NCBI RefSeq assembly: GCF_002161595.1
Contig: NZ_NFID01000014.1
Coordinates: 1 to 64,000 of the forward strand
DNA from: Gemmiger sp. An50
GTDB taxonomy: Bacteria; Bacillota; Clostridia; Oscillospirales; Ruminococcaceae
DNA length: 64,000 bases
Direction: 5' to 3'
A program made the position numbers and the translations under genes. Shown here in pieces: positions 1-7,289 of this stretch. Under the pieces are notes generated by a model that was given only the letters and a program-made list of their open reading frames with translations, was not told the origin of the DNA and made no database searches. Positions within the stretch are counted from its first letter, which is position 1. Each line of letters opens with the position of its first letter.

Positions 1-112
1 GGATTTACGCTCTTCTTTGTTGTCTGATGTTCCTTTAGTTAAAACGGGCATTTTTTCTGTTCGACGCTCGTGCTAGATTCGCCCACAAGCATAGCTTGTG
101 GTTCTTTATATG
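1..112. other. Intergenic edge with small hairpin
   Basis: No gene is supported here. A short hairpin lies at 83-101 (CCACAAGC, ATA loop, GCTTGTGG) followed by TTCTTT on the plus strand. It could be a weak rightward terminator of a gene to the left of the window or simply an intergenic dyad. Confidence 0.35.
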
Positions 113-114
113 AG

Positions 115-157
115 AAAAAAGGAAAACGCCCGAATGCCATCGGCATTCGGGCGTTTT
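115..157 (-). terminator. Rho-independent terminator of ssrA
   Basis: A 16-bp perfect stem (123-138 with 142-157, three-base loop) is followed on the minus strand by a CC then six T residues. It sits two bases beyond the tmRNA CCA end. Confidence 0.85.
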
Positions 158-158
158 A

Positions 159-508
159 TGGTGGAGATGGCGGGAATCGAACCCGCGTCCGAAAAGAAGT
201 CCACGAGAGTATCTCCGGGTGCAGTTTGTCTACAACATTTCCTTTGTGCCAGGCCGGCAAACAGGCCGACACATTGGTAGCTTCATGAGTTCATGGCCGC
301 CCGCAAAGCTTAAGGCTGCTCACGTTCAGTACCTAATCGATGCCCTGGCCCTGTTCGGTACTAAGACAGGCAGGACAGCCGCCTATAATTAGGCAGCGAC
401 AGCTAATTTATTGTTGTTAGCTATTTTTTCGGAGGCGTTTAAAGTGTGGCCCCCATCCACTACCCGCTGCTCGCGCTTTCCTCTCCCCGTCGAAACCTTT
501 ACATCCCC
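159..508 (-). ncRNA. ssrA: tmRNA (ssrA)
   Basis: This is the transfer-messenger RNA that rescues stalled ribosomes with SmpB. The tRNA-like ends are clear: the 5' end reads GGGGATG then TAAAGGTTTCGACGGGG, and the 3' end reads GGTTCGATTCCCGCC then ATCTCCACCA, giving a seven-pair acceptor stem with a G-U pair and an encoded CCA. The tag reading frame occupies 421-389 on the minus strand and encodes ANNNKLAVAA followed by TAA; with the alanine carried by the tRNA part the tag is (A)ANNNKLAVAA, ending in the hydrophobic VAA that proteases recognise. It lies directly downstream of smpB, its protein partner, in the same direction. Boundaries are from pairing of the ends. Confidence 0.95.
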
Positions 509-510
509 AT

Positions 511-531
511 AAAAGGGCGGAAATTCCGCCC
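511..531 (-). terminator. Hairpin between smpB and ssrA
   Basis: A seven-to-eight-pair GGGCGGA/TCCGCCC stem followed by TTTT on the minus strand lies 34 bases past the smpB stop and only two bases before the mature tmRNA 5' end. It may terminate smpB transcription partially, or be a structure removed when the tmRNA 5' end is processed. No strong separate ssrA promoter was seen. Confidence 0.5.
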
Positions 532-564
532 GGAAAGCGAATGTTGCGCTTTTGGTTTGCGGCC

Positions 565-1032
565 TTACCGCCGCTGTGTTTTCATGGCCCGGTCAATGTC
601 CCGCTGGGCGGCGCGCTGGGCCGCGGTGGCCCGCTTGTCGTACAGCTTTTTGCCCTTGCACAGGCCAAGCTCCAGCTTTACCCTGCCATGCTTGAAATAA
701 AGCGAAAGCGGAATCAGGGTATAGCCCTGCAATTTGATCTCCTGCGCCAGCTTGCGGATCTCATTTTTATGAGCCAGCAGCCGCCGGGGCCGCAACGGGT
801 CCCGATTGAAGATGTTGCCCTTTTCATAGGGGCTGATGTGCATTCCGTACACGATCAGCTGCCCGTTCTCCACATCCACCCAGGAGTCCTTCATGTTCAC
901 CTGGCCCATGCGGAGGCTTTTCACCTCGGTGCCCACCAGCTCGATGCCCGTTTCCAGGCTTTCCATGACGAAATACTCGTGCCGTGCCTGCCGGTTGGCG
1001 GCGATCTGTTTGGTTTTCACCTGCTCGGGCAT
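565..1032 (-). CDS. smpB: SsrA-binding protein SmpB
   Basis: This 155-residue cytoplasmic protein binds tmRNA and carries it into stalled ribosomes for trans-translation. Family hallmarks are visible: the N-terminal HEYFVMESLETGIEL segment, GTEVKSLRMGQVNMKDSW near residues 35-52, MHISPYEKGN, and RRLLAHKNEI, followed by a basic C-terminal tail (AQRDIDRAMKTQRR) that is known to enter the ribosome decoding channel. Length is normal for SmpB. The start is fixed by GGAGGAGGTGACGAA before the ATG. It is the gene just upstream of ssrA, and has its own promoter (1077-1105). In many Firmicutes smpB follows rnr and secG; here those genes are about 40 kb away. Confidence 0.97.
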   Translation of the reverse strand: MPEQVKTKQIAANRQARHEYFVMESLETGIELVGTEVKSLRMGQVNMKDSWVDVENGQLIVYGMHISPYEKGNIFNRDPLRPRRLLAHKNEIRKLAQEIKLQGYTLIPLSLYFKHGRVKLELGLCKGKKLYDKRATAAQRAAQRDIDRAMKTQRR

Positions 1033-1076
1033 TTCGTCACCTCCTCCGGTGTGCGCCCTTGGCTTCTGTTTACAAA

Positions 1077-1105
1077 GTATAACCCGCTGCGGTCGGCTTT
1101 GTCAA
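1077..1105 (-). promoter_or_regulatory. Promoter for smpB-ssrA
   Basis: A minus-strand TTGACA (1100-1105) and TTATAC (1077-1082) are separated by 17 bases, between the recR stop and the smpB start. It would let smpB and possibly ssrA be expressed apart from the dnaX-recR transcript. Confidence 0.6.
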
Positions 1106-1110
1106 GCCGG

Positions 1111-1710
1111 TTACAGCTCGCCTCGGCCGCTGAGCGCCTTATAGAGGGTGGTCTCATCGGCGTATTCCAGACTGGAGCCCACCGGCAGGCCATAGGCCAG
1201 GCGGGTGGTCTTGATGCCCAGGGGCTTGATGAGCTTCGCCAGATACATGGCGGTGGCTTCGCCCTCCACAGTGGGGTTGGTGGCCATGATGACCTCCTTC
1301 ACCTCGCCGTCATGCAGGCGGGCCAGCAGCTCCTTCACGCAAAGCTGATCGGCGCCGATGCCGTCCATGGGCGAGATCAGGCCGTGCAGCACGTGGTACA
1401 GTCCATTATACTCCCGGGTACGCTCGAAGGCTGTCACATCCCGGGGGCTTTCCACCACGCAGATCACCGAATGGTCCCGCTTGGGCGAGGAACAAACCTT
1501 GCACAGGTCGTTCTCGGTGTAATCCTGGCAGACCTTGCACCGGTGCAGCTTGGTGTGCGCCTCCTCAATGGCCTTGGCCAGCTCGGCCGCCTCGGCGGCG
1601 GGCATGCTCAGCACCTGATAGGCCATGCGGGTGGCGCCTTTGCGCCCGATGCCGGGAAATTTGGAAAACTGTTCCACCAGCCGCTCCAGCGGCGCGGCGT
1701 TGTATCCCAT
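1111..1710 (-). CDS. recR: Recombination protein RecR
   Basis: RecR (199 residues) is the DNA clamp of the RecFOR pathway that loads RecA on gapped DNA. The sequence shows an N-terminal helix-hairpin-helix segment (LVEQFSKFPGIGRKGATRMA, residues about 10-29), a four-cysteine zinc motif (CKVC...CKVCSSP, about 58-75) and a Toprim core (VICVVESPRDVTAFERT followed by GLISPMDGIG). Length is typical. It is the third gene of the leftward dnaX-ybaB-recR operon, 12 bases after ybaB, an order conserved in Firmicutes; there yaaL and bofA usually follow, but here they lie at 37.6-38.1 kb. Confidence 0.97.
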   Translation of the reverse strand: MGYNAAPLERLVEQFSKFPGIGRKGATRMAYQVLSMPAAEAAELAKAIEEAHTKLHRCKVCQDYTENDLCKVCSSPKRDHSVICVVESPRDVTAFERTREYNGLYHVLHGLISPMDGIGADQLCVKELLARLHDGEVKEVIMATNPTVEGEATAMYLAKLIKPLGIKTTRLAYGLPVGSSLEYADETTLYKALSGRGEL

Positions 1711-1722
1711 GCTGATCGCTCC

Positions 1723-2061
1723 TTACAGGCCGGGGAAGTTGGCGTTGCCGGTCAGCTCCTGCATGGCCTTGTCGGAGTCAGCGTCCACCACGCGAACAGC
1801 CTCGTTCACGGCAGCGGCCACCATATCCTCCAGCATCTCGATGTCGTCCTTGTCCACGATTTCGGGATTGATCTTGATGGAGGTGATCTCGTGCTTGCCG
1901 GTCATGGTGATCTGAACCATGCCGCCGCCAGCGGAAGCCTGGTACTCGGTGTTCTCCAGCTCCTCCTGCTTGGCCTTCATCTCTTCCTGCATCTTCTGGG
2001 CCTGGCGCATCAGGGCGTTCACGTCGGGCTTGCCAAAGCCCTGGGGCAGTCTTGCTTTCAT
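1723..2061 (-). CDS. ybaB: YbaB/EbfC family nucleoid-associated protein
   Basis: A 112-residue member of the YbaB/EbfC family, small dimeric DNA-binding proteins found between dnaX and recR in most bacteria. Typical features are the N-terminal helical segment with MRQAQKMQEEMKAKQEELE, the central VQITMTGKHEITSIKINPEIV strand region and a C-terminal helix rich in alanine (EDMVAAAVNEAVR). An RBS (AAGGAGAGAATACCC) precedes the ATG and only 18 bases separate it from the dnaX stop, so it is co-transcribed with dnaX and recR. Its exact role is not settled in the family; nucleoid binding and a link to recombination or replication repair are proposed. Confidence 0.93.
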   Translation of the reverse strand: MKARLPQGFGKPDVNALMRQAQKMQEEMKAKQEELENTEYQASAGGGMVQITMTGKHEITSIKINPEIVDKDDIEMLEDMVAAAVNEAVRVVDADSDKAMQELTGNANFPGL

Positions 2062-2079
2062 GGGTATTCTCTCCTTAGC

Positions 2080-3900
2080 TTATTTGTCGTTGTAGACCAC
2101 GTCGACCCCTTGGGCCGCGAGTTCTTTTAAAGTATCCTCTACCGTGTGAGACACACCGTTTGCCTTGGACTTGTCCACATAGGGGCCAATGCCGCAGCGC
2201 ACGCCGGTCACCTCCTGGATGATCTGCTTTAAGATCTCCTGGGATTCCTTGTTCACACGGATGAAGTCTCGGAAGGTTGGTCCGCCTTCGATCAGCACCC
2301 GGCGGCCGTCGTACACGGCGCGGGACTTGTGAAGGTGGGAATAGAGCTGCCGGTCCCGGGTTTCCAAAATGGCGACCACCTGGGGCCAGGGCTCAAAGGG
2401 CTGGGGCGGCTCGCCCTTGGCGGGGGCCGCAAGGCTCTGCCGCTTAGGCTGGACCTGCTCCACCGGGGGCGGAACCTCCTTTTGCTGGATGGGTTCTGCC
2501 TCCCAGGGCAGGGGTTCCGGCTGCTGGGCCGCCGCGATGGGCGCGTCCGCCGGTTTCGCCATCTCCCGGGCCTCCTGTACGCTCACAGGGGGCGTATCCA
2601 GCTCCCAGGGCGGAAGATCCTGACTCTGGGACGCGGCACTTTGTGCAGCCGCCTTGGGGGCAGCTGCTGCCGGGACCGCGGCTTCCGGCTGGCGCACCGC
2701 GAAGGGTGCGGGATCGGCGGCAGCAAAGGGTGCTGTCGCAAAGGGAGCCGCGCTCTGCTGGCCAAAGGCCGGGGCCTGCTGCTGGACCGGTGCTGTCTGC
2801 ACCGGCTGCTGGGCAGCCTGCGGCGTTTCGGTCAGGGCAAAGAGGGCCAGCTCCAGCTCGATGCGCTGGTCGGTGCCCCGGCCCATCTTTTCCAGCGCGG
2901 AGCCCAGCAGGCGCACGGCCCGCACACTCTCGCCCTGGCGGATGCCCTCGGCGGTTTGCAGATACTGGGCTTCTTCCTCCGGGGCCACCCCGCTGAGCAG
3001 GGCCTTGCCGCCGGGAAGCGCCGCCAGCATCAGGTTGCGGTAATGGGCGATCAGCTCCTCGCACAGGCGCTTCATATCCACCGACTGCTGGCGCAGCTGG
3101 GCCACTTCGGCCAGGGCCTCGGTGGCGTTTTTGTTGTGCAGCGCCTCGCTGATTCGGAACAGGTAGCTGCGGTCGGTCACACCGGCCATCCGCCGCACCA
3201 GCTCCTCGTCGATCTGGGTGGAGACACCGGCGCAGGTGTCCAGAATGGACAGCGCGTCACGCAGTGCGCCGTCCGCCAGGCGGGCGATCAGCGCCGCCGC
3301 GCCCTCGGTCAGCTCCAGCTGCTCCTGAGCGGCCACGTAGCTCACTCGAGCGGCGATGTCCTCCGGCTTGATGCGGCCGAAGTCGTACCGCTGGCAGCGG
3401 GACAAAATGGTGGCCGGTACCTTGTGGATCTCGGTGGTGGCCAGGATGAAGATCACATGACTGGGCGGCTCCTCCATGATTTTAAGCAGCGCGTTGAACG
3501 CCGCAATGGAGAGCATGTGCACCTCGTCGATGATATATACCTTATAGGCGCATGCGCTGGGGGTATAGGCAGTCTCGTCCCGCAGGTCGCGGATGTTGTC
3601 CACGCCGTTGTTGGAGGCGGCGTCGATCTCCACCACGTCCAGGATAGAACCGTCGTCGATGCCTTTGCAGATGGAGCAGACGCCGCAGGGGTCCGGGCTG
3701 GTCTTGTCCTGGCAGTTCACCGCCTTGGCGAAGATCTTGGCGCAGGTGGTCTTGCCGGTGCCCCGGGTGCCGGTGAACAGGTAGGCATGGCCCACCCGGC
3801 CGGTGGCAATCTGGTTTTTCAGGGCCGACACAATGCCCTGCTGGCCCACCACGTCCTCGAAGGTGCGGGGCCGCCATTTGCGGTAAAGCGCCCGATACAT
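2080..3900 (-). CDS. dnaX: DNA polymerase III subunit gamma/tau
   Basis: DnaX (606 residues) is the clamp-loader ATPase and replisome organiser. It begins MYRALYRKWRPRTFEDVVGQ, the standard N-terminus. Walker A is GTRGTGKTT near residue 45, a four-cysteine zinc module lies at about 59-76 (CQ...DPCGVCSIC), and the DEVHMLS box follows. After residue about 360 comes a Pro/Ala/Gln-rich linker typical of tau, then a C-terminal domain. The reading frame is open upstream for another 50 codons, but that stretch is the SRP RNA gene; the start at 3900 has AGGAGGG nine bases upstream and matches the family N-terminus. It heads the dnaX-ybaB-recR operon, probably read from the SRP RNA promoter or read-through. 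Confidence 0.96.
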   Translation of the reverse strand: MYRALYRKWRPRTFEDVVGQQGIVSALKNQIATGRVGHAYLFTGTRGTGKTTCAKIFAKAVNCQDKTSPDPCGVCSICKGIDDGSILDVVEIDAASNNGVDNIRDLRDETAYTPSACAYKVYIIDEVHMLSIAAFNALLKIMEEPPSHVIFILATTEIHKVPATILSRCQRYDFGRIKPEDIAARVSYVAAQEQLELTEGAAALIARLADGALRDALSILDTCAGVSTQIDEELVRRMAGVTDRSYLFRISEALHNKNATEALAEVAQLRQQSVDMKRLCEELIAHYRNLMLAALPGGKALLSGVAPEEEAQYLQTAEGIRQGESVRAVRLLGSALEKMGRGTDQRIELELALFALTETPQAAQQPVQTAPVQQQAPAFGQQSAAPFATAPFAAADPAPFAVRQPEAAVPAAAAPKAAAQSAASQSQDLPPWELDTPPVSVQEAREMAKPADAPIAAAQQPEPLPWEAEPIQQKEVPPPVEQVQPKRQSLAAPAKGEPPQPFEPWPQVVAILETRDRQLYSHLHKSRAVYDGRRVLIEGGPTFRDFIRVNKESQEILKQIIQEVTGVRCGIGPYVDKSKANGVSHTVEDTLKELAAQGVDVVYNDK

Positions 3901-3929
3901 TTTGCCGTGCCCTCCTTTCTGCCGGTACA

Positions 3930-4121
3930 AAAAACGGACAGGCCCGCAAGCGCCAATGCGCCTGCCTTTGCGCTGCTTGGCATACGGATGCAGGCTGCCT
4001 GCGGCGCACAGGGCAGACCACTTAATGCTGCTCGGTTCCCCGCCTGACATGGTTCATGGGGCCCCATCGCACAGGGCCCGCATCCGTATGCCGAACAGCG
4101 CACCGTTTTGGCTCTGTCCGA
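3930..4121 (-). ncRNA. ffs: Signal recognition particle RNA
   Basis: The conserved SRP domain IV loop region is present on the minus strand: CATGTCAGGCGGGGAACC, then GAGCAGC and GGTCTGCCC, as in 4.5S/SRP RNAs that bind Ffh. Long flanking helices pair: TGCGCTG plus GGCATACGGATGC near 4102-4080 with GCATCCGTATGCC plus GCAGCGCA near 3990-3969, and CGGACAG near the 5' end with CTGTCCG at 3935-3941, followed by a T run at 3929-3934. This gives a transcript of about 190 nt. It lies directly upstream of dnaX, a frequent Firmicute arrangement. Ends are approximate. Confidence 0.88.
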
Positions 4122-4129
4122 ACAGTGCT

Positions 4130-4158
4130 ATTATATAATAAAACCACCATAAATGCAA
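4130..4158 (-). promoter_or_regulatory. Promoter of SRP RNA (and dnaX operon)
   Basis: On the minus strand TTGCAT (4153-4158) and a perfect TATAAT (4130-4135) are 17 bases apart. Transcription would start near 4122, at the predicted 5' end of the SRP RNA. Confidence 0.75.
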
Positions 4159-4182
4159 GAGATTTTCTGTTGCATTTTCCCC

Positions 4183-4211
4183 TTGCTCTTTTTCGTGAAT
4201 TCCGTTATAAT
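4183..4211 (+). promoter_or_regulatory. Promoter of guaD
   Basis: TTGCTC (4183-4188) and TATAAT (4206-4211) are 17 bases apart, divergent from the SRP RNA promoter and about 55 bases before the guaD RBS. Confidence 0.7.
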
Positions 4212-4272
4212 ATTCGGCGGCCGTTTTCTAAGATGTTTTTTCCCATTAATAATGTAATAAAAGGAGTAGTCC

Positions 4273-5541
4273 ATGAACCAGACTTCTTTTGCCCTGAAAG
4301 GCAATATCTTCTTCACCCCCGCTCCCGGCCAGCTGGCCATCTATCCCGAGAGTTATCTGGTATGCGTAGAGCAGAAGGTAGCGGGCGTATTCGCCCAGCT
4401 GCCCGAGCAGTACAAGGATCTGCCTGTGGAGGATCATAGCGGTAAGCTGATCCTGCCCGGCCTGGTGGATCTGCACGTACATGCCAGTCAGTACGCCTAC
4501 CGGGGCCTGGGCATGGACATGGAGCTGCTGCAGTGGCTGGAGGCCAATGCCTTCCCCGAAGAGAGCAAGTTTGCTGACCCGGAATATGCCGAGAAGGCCT
4601 ACAGCATCTTCACCCAGCAGCTGCTGCACAGCGCCACCACCCGCGCCTGCATCTTCGCCACCATTCACCGGCCCGCCACTCTCAAGCTGATGGAGCTGCT
4701 GGAGAAGGCCGGTCTGTGCTGCTACGTGGGCAAGGTGAACATGGACCGCAACAGTCCGGACATCCTGCGGGAGACCTGCGAGGAATCTCTGGCTGAGACC
4801 CGCCAGTGGCTACTGGACAGCGCCGCCTTCACCAAGAGCAAGCCCATGCTCACCCCCCGCTTCACCCCCAGCTGCACCGACGAGCTGATGGCCGGTCTGG
4901 GCAAGCTGCAGAAGGAATTCGGCGTACCCATGCAGTCCCACCTGTCTGAAAATCTTTCCGAGATCAAGTGGGTGAGCGAGCTGTGCCCCGGCACCCGCTT
5001 TTACGGCGAGGCCTATGAGCAGTTCGGCCTGTTCGGCGGCGAATGCCCCACCGTGATGGCCCACTGCGTGTGGAGCGGCCCGGAAGAGCGCGCCCGCATG
5101 AAGGAGAACGGCGTATTCATCGCCCACTGCCCCCAGTCCAACATGAACGTTTCCTCCGGCATTGCCCCCATCAAGAGCTTTTTGCTGGAGGGCCAGAAGG
5201 TAGGCCTGGGCAGCGACGTGGCAGGCGGCGCGCATCTGTCCATCTTCCGTGCCATGACCGACGCCATCCAGTGCTCCAAGCTGCGCTGGCGTCTGGTGGA
5301 CCAGAACACCCCCGCCCTGACCATGCCCGAGGTGCTGTATCTGGCCACCAAGGGCGGCGGCGCCTTCTTCGGCAAGGTGGGCAGCTTTGAGCCCGGCTAC
5401 GAGTTCGACGCCATCGTGATGGACGATTCCAACCTGCCCACCACCCGGCTGTGCAGCCTGCCCGAGCGGCTGGAGCGGATGGTCTATCTGGGCGACGGCG
5501 CTCCCTGCGCCAAGTACGTGCAGGGCCAACGGCTGTTCTGA
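4273..5541 (+). CDS. guaD: Guanine deaminase
   Basis: This 422-residue metal-dependent amidohydrolase is expected to convert guanine to xanthine and ammonia in the cytoplasm (purine salvage/degradation). The fold markers are in order: LPGLVDLHVHASQ (metal-binding HxH, near residue 72), VGKVNMDR which is characteristic of guanine deaminases (near 155), MQSHLSEN (His near 220), VMAHCVWSG, IAHCPQSN and GLGSDVAGG with the final metal Asp. Length fits the family. An AAGGAG lies nine bases before the ATG. It is a single-gene unit with its own promoter and a strong terminator just after the stop. A related amidohydrolase substrate cannot be fully excluded. Confidence 0.92.
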   Translation: MNQTSFALKGNIFFTPAPGQLAIYPESYLVCVEQKVAGVFAQLPEQYKDLPVEDHSGKLILPGLVDLHVHASQYAYRGLGMDMELLQWLEANAFPEESKFADPEYAEKAYSIFTQQLLHSATTRACIFATIHRPATLKLMELLEKAGLCCYVGKVNMDRNSPDILRETCEESLAETRQWLLDSAAFTKSKPMLTPRFTPSCTDELMAGLGKLQKEFGVPMQSHLSENLSEIKWVSELCPGTRFYGEAYEQFGLFGGECPTVMAHCVWSGPEERARMKENGVFIAHCPQSNMNVSSGIAPIKSFLLEGQKVGLGSDVAGGAHLSIFRAMTDAIQCSKLRWRLVDQNTPALTMPEVLYLATKGGGAFFGKVGSFEPGYEFDAIVMDDSNLPTTRLCSLPERLERMVYLGDGAPCAKYVQGQRLF

Positions 5542-5555
5542 TTTTTCTGCATACA

Positions 5556-5608
5556 AACGCCGAGGGCGGCGCCGGAAGCAAAACCGGCGCCGCCCTCTGG
5601 CGTTTTTC
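5556..5608 (+). terminator. Terminator of guaD
   Basis: A long GC-rich hairpin (AACGCC...AGGGCGGCGCCGG with CCGGCGCCGCCCT...GGCGTT) followed by TTTTT, starting 15 bases after the guaD stop. Confidence 0.9.
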
Positions 5609-5866
5609 GTTATGGAGGGTTATGGGATGGACGGATCGGTCTCCTGCCCGCCGCAGCGCGGCATCCCCAAAAGGCGGTGACCAATACCGTTCTGGTTAGG
5701 ATCAACTAACCTCATGGCACTATCATACCGGATTCCGTCTTAGCAGGCCATCAAATCCTTGCACGGGACTTTTCCATCCTTGGCCCCTTTCCCTTCGCCC
5801 GGAGCGTGACAATTAGGGAACTTCCCTGCCCGCACCGAAAAAAGTAAAATTTTTTCAAATTGGGTA
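5609..5866. other. Intergenic region, no gene seen
   Basis: Between the guaD terminator and the first tRNA-Ala promoter I see no supported gene, repeat or RNA. Small open frames here lack ribosome binding sites and family features. Confidence 0.5.
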
Positions 5867-5895
5867 TTGACGATTGGGATAAGTCCTGCTATAAT
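5867..5895 (+). promoter_or_regulatory. Promoter of first tRNA-Ala
   Basis: TTGACG (5867-5872) and TATAAT (5890-5895) with a 17-base spacer, about 34 bases before the tRNA. The sequence from the -10 onward closely resembles the promoter region of the second copy, showing that the two units are related by duplication. Confidence 0.8.
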
Positions 5896-5928
5896 AATCA
5901 AGTAGTCAAAAAACGGCAGCAATCATCT

Positions 5929-6004
<76 letters not shown>

Positions 6005-6042
6005 GAAAGACCTGAAACTTCGGTTTCAGGTCTTTTTCTTTT
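6005..6042 (+). terminator. Terminator of first tRNA-Ala
   Basis: Perfect 13-bp stem (6006-6018 with 6023-6035) with a TTCG tetraloop and T-rich tail. The same sequence follows the tRNA remnant at 25868. Confidence 0.92.
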
Positions 6043-6177
6043 CCACCATGAATCGTCTTCACGGTGGAAAACCAATCCGGGGCAGCAGATATTACGCCAT
6101 GAAAAGGCTACCGTTTTCCCCTTTCCGAAGGGCCGTTCGCCTTTTTTCATTTTTTTGAAAAAACTTTTCTTTTTCTG

Positions 6178-6206
6178 TTGACATACCCCATATTTCCTGC
6201 TATAAT
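6178..6206 (+). promoter_or_regulatory. Promoter of second tRNA-Ala
   Basis: Consensus TTGACA (6178-6183) and TATAAT (6201-6206) with a 17-base spacer, 33 bases before the tRNA. Confidence 0.85.
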
Positions 6207-6239
6207 AATCAAGCAGTCGAAAAACGGCGGCAAATATCT

Positions 6240-6316
<77 letters not shown>

Positions 6317-6320
<4 letters not shown>

Positions 6321-6347
6321 CATCCATCGAAAGATGGGTGCTTTTTT
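6317..6347 (+). terminator. Terminator of second tRNA-Ala
   Basis: Ten-pair stem AGCATCCATC/GATGGGTGCT with a GAAA tetraloop and six T residues. It lies on the element side of attL. Confidence 0.88.
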
Positions 6348-6358
6348 CTTGTGTTTAT

Positions 6359-6405
6359 GCGGGTTTGCGGGCGGTTCCGTGCCACGGAACCGCCCGCAAA
6401 CCCGC
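6359..6405. repeat. 47-bp near-perfect palindrome inside attL
   Basis: Two 23-base arms (6359-6381 and 6383-6405) are exact reverse complements around a single C at 6382. A run of five T follows on the plus strand. It could act as a bidirectional terminator for doc and the tRNA, but the stem is far longer than the neighbouring terminators. Confidence 0.8.
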
Positions 6406-6585
6406 TTTTTGAGAGGATGCTTTGCTCCCCGTTTTCTGACGCATAATGAATGGATAATGAATCCGCTCCATAACGAAAGCGGCACAGGCCAGACTTGTTA
6501 TCAAAAATCCATAAAAGTATGCCCGAACATCTGGTTTCACGTCCGTCAAAACACAAAATTTAGCGTCTTTGTTTTGTGCATGATG

Positions 6586-6990
6586 TCAAGTTGGATTAGG
6601 CCGGGAAAGCTCCCCTGTCTTATGCTTGTGAATCCAGCCCAGAACATCTTCGTAATCCAGCGTGCCGTCGGCCATACCAAGGCCCAGAGAAATCAAGTCA
6701 GCATCAGAGTACTCCATTGCCACGCCGTTTACGTCCAGGAAGATGAGCAGTGCATAGGCACCGATGCGCTTGTTTCCATCCAGAAAAGCATGATTCTTAG
6801 TGAGGGTAACTCCCAGCTTTGCTGCTTTCTCTTCGATACTGGGGTAAAGCTCCTGGCCTCCAAACGTGGCGAAGGGACCTTGCACAGCGGAATCAAACAG
6901 ACCTTCATCCCGGATACCATCCAGCCCACCGGTCTCCTGCATGAGGAACTGGTGAAGCTGCATTACTTTTTGTGTGGACAATACAATCAT
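6586..6990 (-). CDS. doc: Doc-type toxin (Fic fold)
   Basis: A 134-residue protein of the death-on-curing branch of the Fic fold. Doc toxins are kinases that phosphorylate EF-Tu and stop translation. The motif HAFLDGNKRIGAYA (about residues 66-79) matches the Doc form HxFx(D/N)xNKR, with Lys in place of the second Gly of AMPylating Fic proteins. Length is typical for Doc. It overlaps the antitoxin gene by four bases (ATGA type), the usual order antitoxin-toxin. Target and activity are inferred from the family. Confidence 0.87.
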   Translation of the reverse strand: MIVLSTQKVMQLHQFLMQETGGLDGIRDEGLFDSAVQGPFATFGGQELYPSIEEKAAKLGVTLTKNHAFLDGNKRIGAYALLIFLDVNGVAMEYSDADLISLGLGMADGTLDYEDVLGWIHKHKTGELSRPNPT

Positions 6991-7229
6991 TTTGCCAACT
7001 CCTCAAACGCTGCCCGGTGATTTTTGAAAATGCGGGTGGCAGAAATCCCGATCAGCTCATCATCCGACAAAAGCAAACGCGGGTCCGCTTCGATGTCCAG
7101 CAATAAGTACTTGGGCCGGTTGCCTTTCAAGATCACGGCCTTGCCACGCTGGTCGGCAATCCTGGTTGCCCGAGAGAAATTTTGGTTGGCTTCAGTCACG
7201 GAAATCATTTCGCGGGTATCAAGCAACAT
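6987..7229 (-). CDS. phd: Phd/YefM-type antitoxin
   Basis: An 80-residue protein beginning MLLDTREMISVTEANQNFSR, the DNA-binding N-terminus of the Phd/YefM family (S/T-x-x-E-A-x-x-x-F pattern), with KAVILKGNRPKYLLLDIE as the core strand region and a variable C-terminus that would thread onto the toxin. It has a strong RBS (AAGGAGGTGG) and overlaps doc. A promoter and a 14-bp-arm inverted repeat lie just upstream, fitting self-repression by the antitoxin-toxin complex. Confidence 0.85.
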   Translation of the reverse strand: MLLDTREMISVTEANQNFSRATRIADQRGKAVILKGNRPKYLLLDIEADPRLLLSDDELIGISATRIFKNHRAAFEELAK

Positions 7230-7250
7230 GAGAAAACCACCTCCTTTTTC

Positions 7251-7278
7251 ATTATACCAATAAATAGGTTGAATACAA
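7251..7278 (-). promoter_or_regulatory. Promoter of phd-doc
   Basis: On the minus strand TTGTAT (7273-7278) and TATAAT (7251-7256) are 16 bases apart, 22 bases before the phd start. Confidence 0.65.
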
Positions 7279-7289
7279 CCTATTTATTG
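7258..7289. promoter_or_regulatory. Inverted-repeat operator of phd-doc
   Basis: Perfect 14-base arms CAATAAATAGGTTG and CAACCTATTTATTG around AATA. The dyad covers the -35 box and spacer of the phd promoter and also the stop codon of the upstream recombinase gene, so it may be an operator, and could also act as a hairpin at the end of that transcript. Confidence 0.65.

Noticed and set aside
3901-4050. Upstream extension of the dnaX frame
   Set aside because: It runs through the SRP RNA and has no family similarity; the RBS and the standard N-terminus fix the start at 3900.
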